A program made the position numbers and the translations under genes. Of a DNA stretch of 37,042 nucleotides, positions 35,344-37,042 are shown piece after piece. Origin of the DNA: Chloroflexota bacterium (lineage in GTDB: Bacteria; Chloroflexota; Anaerolineae; Aggregatilineales; Phototrophicaceae). The notes under the pieces are model-generated. The model searched no databases and was not told the origin of the DNA. It saw only the letters and a list, made by a program, of their open reading frames with translations. The stretch is from positions 1-37,042 of the forward strand of contig WTGJ01000006.1 in assembly GCA_011523615.1 (NCBI GenBank), given 5' to 3'. Numbering within the stretch: the stretch's first letter is position 1; each line of letters starts with the position of its first letter.

Positions 35344-36855
35344 ATGACAGTGAAGATGACGGTAGAAAGCCTGGCGGATTTGCAGGACGAGCGCTACCCG
35401 CCGATCCCGCAGTTGCGGGCGGGGCAGGCCTTTCCTGAGCTGAGTTTGCCGGATTGCGCAGACGGCCGGCCGACTTCACTGGCGGATTTTCGCGGCAAGC
35501 GCGTCCTGTTGCATATTTTCGCCTCCTGGTGAGCGGGTTGCCGCATCCACGTGCCAGGTTGGCACGCCGCCACTCGTGAGCTGCAGCAAGCCGGCCGGCT
35601 GGCCCTGCTCGGCATCGTTTTGGAGCAGCATCCGGAGCGGGCGCGGCTGTTCATGCAATGGCAGCGGATGCCCTGGCGCTTGTTGCATGACCCCTTCAAC
35701 TTGCTGGCATTGCCCTATGTGCCCTTGACGCTGGCGATCGATGAATGGGGCGTGATCCGGGTTGCGCAACCGCAGCTGGCGCGGGCGGACGAGTGGATCG
35801 AGCGCTTTGTGCAGGCGGAATGGACGGCGCCGCAAACGGTGCCGAATTTCCGCACGCAAATGCCGGATCTTGCGGCCTTGCGGAGCGATGTGGAAGCGAG
35901 AGGCGATGATGCGGCCGCCTGGGCGAAGCTGGGCGTGCAGCTGACGCTCTGGCGAGGTGAAGCGGCGCTTGGCGAAGCGCTGGCCGCCGGGGAACGTGCG
36001 CTGGCCGCGCCGGCAGGACAAACCGGCCCGACGCATTTTCAGCAAGGGGTCGTCTATCGGATGCGGCATGATTCGGCGAAGGCGGAGGAGGGCGATTTCC
36101 AGCGCGCCGTGCAGCACTGGTCGGCGGCGTTGCAACAAGAGCCGAATAATTACATCTGGCGGCGCCGGATTCAGCAATATGGCCCGCGCCTGGCCAAACC
36201 CTATTCCTTCTACGACTGGCTGCCGCAGGCGCGGCGGGAAATATCCGAGCGGGGGGAAGTTCCTTTACCGCTCGCTGTGGAGCCGGGCGGCGCCGAATTC
36301 GCCTACCCAGCGGAGGAATTCACCAGCAGCAATGGATCTGCTGGCGAAATGGAAGAGGCTGCAGCCCGAGCTCCGGTGCCGGATTCTGCGGCAGGTACGG
36401 AAGAGGCTGCGCGCATCCACCGCGATGAGGGACTGGTGCGCACCCAGCTGATCGCGGTGCCGCCCAGCGTTTTGCCCGGCGAGTCTTTGCGTTTGCATTT
36501 CCTCTTTCAGTTGCGGGGCGAGGCGCATTGGAACAACGAAGCGGAGCCGCTGGCCCTGGTGCTGGAGGATGCGCCGCCCGGTTGGCAATGGGCCGGCCGG
36601 CGCCTGTGGAGCGAGCGGCCGGCGGAACCGACCAGCGCAGAAGAGCGCCACCTGGAAGTGGAGCTGCAGGCGGCGGCAGAAGCGCTGCCGGGCTCCATAA
36701 CGTTGCGCGGATTTGCGCTCTATTACGTCTGCGAGGCTGCGAGTGGGGTGTGCCTGTATCGGCGGCAGGATTTTTACGTGGAAGTTGAAGTGATGAGCGC
36801 GGCGGGCGAACGGTTGAAAGACCCGGGGCCGCCGCGGCCGGGGACGCGTGATTAG
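35344..36855 (+). CDS. Thioredoxin-fold selenoprotein (UxxC) with C-terminal extension
   Basis: Translated through the in-frame TGA at 35530-35532, this is 503 residues. The N-terminal redoxin domain (about 25-155) has AFPELSLPDCADG, SLADFRGKRVLLHIFASW, then the TGA as codon 63, then AGC with Cys66. This makes W-U-x-G-C, where TlpA/ResA-like proteins have WCxxC. Reading resumes with HVPGWHAATRELQ and the typical VPLTLAIDEWGVIR strand. A TPR-like helical region (about 180-285) follows, then a beta-rich C-terminal domain with ALYYVCEAASGVC reminiscent of DsbD-alpha. No signal peptide is seen. The start ATG 35344 has AGGGGA upstream. The stop is TAG. A point mutation is the alternative. Confidence 0.75.
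35550..35566 (+). promoter_or_regulatory. Candidate bacterial SECIS hairpin
   Basis: CGTGCC (35550-35555) pairs perfectly with GGCACG (35561-35566) around the loop AGGTT. The loop begins 23 nt after the TGA. In E. coli fdhF the SelB-bound loop is AGGUCU at a similar distance. G in the first two loop bases and a loop 16-37 nt from UGA are the known rules for bacterial SECIS, and both hold here. Confidence 0.65.
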
Positions 36856-37042
36856 GCTGGATCGGTAGCAGCGGCAGGCGAAAGTGCCTGATCTTTCAGC
36901 TCTTTAACCAGCGCTTGTAGGGTGCAAAGGGCGGATCTTGCAGCGAATTCTCCCGCCTCCAGCCCCTCGCGCATTTCATAGAGCTCAGTCCCATAGGCTG
37001 GTTTTTCACGCACGATTTTTTCGTTGATGATGCGTTGTTCTG
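36852..37042 (-). CDS. Unknown protein, C-terminal part (cut by window end)
   Basis: An open frame on the minus strand runs in from the window edge for 63 residues and stops at 36852. It reads EQRIINEKIVREKPAYGTE, LYEMREGLEAGEFAARSAL, CTLQALVKELKDQALS and a Pro/Ala tail. The composition (charged helices, no odd runs) is protein-like. Its stop overlaps the selenoprotein stop in convergent orientation. No family is recognised, and the start lies outside the window. Confidence 0.45.
   Translation of the reverse strand, partial: EQRIINEKIVREKPAYGTELYEMREGLEAGEFAARSALCTLQALVKELKDQALSPAAATDPA

Noticed and set aside
35533..35550. The TGA in the redoxin gene as an ordinary stop that leaves two separate genes.
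   Set aside because: The downstream part has no start codon or ribosome site at a sensible place and begins in the middle of the redoxin fold. The TGA is exactly at the active-site Cys codon and a SECIS-like hairpin follows.

Overview
The window looks like a piece of a Chloroflexota chromosome (Anaerolineae/Caldilineae-like). GC is roughly 60%. Secreted proteins carry long Thr-Pro-rich linkers between fibronectin-type domains, genes sit in short operons on both strands, and there are several large ABC importers and an ArsM. This placement is inferred from composition and gene style, because no rRNA or tRNA gene was recognised. Most of the window is ordinary chromosome carrying transport and catabolic genes.

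Layout. 9-1112 (-) encodes a secreted LysM protein. 1375-7227 (+) is a complete aapJQMP-type amino-acid ABC operon whose two permeases are unusually large. 7272-9281 (-) encodes a GT39-like membrane glycosyltransferase. 9343-10932 (-) holds decayed remnants of dppC and dppB, and the dppB 5' part is lost at a junction with a secreted fibronectin-III/PT-linker protein (10947-12669, -). A perfect 15-bp inverted repeat covers the start of that last gene. 12840-14960 (+) is an S9 peptidase. 15000-18401 (-) carries a secreted two-repeat protein, a sulfite-oxidase-like molybdoenzyme and a D-amino-acid oxidase. 18519-19268 (+) is ArsM, and 19265-20572 (-) is a DNA methyltransferase fused to an HNH nuclease. 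20898-24538 (+) is a sugar ABC importer without its own ATPase, preceded by stacked operator-like palindromes. A cyclophilin (24670-25167) and a spermidine-synthase-like membrane protein (25225-27446) follow.

The two most interesting regions are at the right. First, 27534-32800 (+) is a compact four-gene operon behind a perfect TTGACA-17-TATAAT promoter. It encodes a coiled-coil/HARE-HTH protein, a GHKL (MutL/MORC-type) ATPase, an unrecognised protein and a DUF2130 protein. The make-up suggests an undescribed DNA-targeting or defence-like system. Second, 35344-36855 (+) is a thioredoxin-fold protein in which an in-frame TGA stands exactly where the first active-site cysteine is expected (W-TGA-A-G-C). 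A 6-bp hairpin with an AGGTT loop begins 17 nt downstream, as in bacterial SECIS elements. I read this as a 503-residue selenoprotein, made with a class-III aminotransferase (33937-35331).

Five genes carry frameshifts. Three of these lie in G/C runs and one in a TT pair, so read or assembly error is likely for some of them. The dpp remnants look like real decay. No CRISPR array, insertion sequence or replication origin was found.
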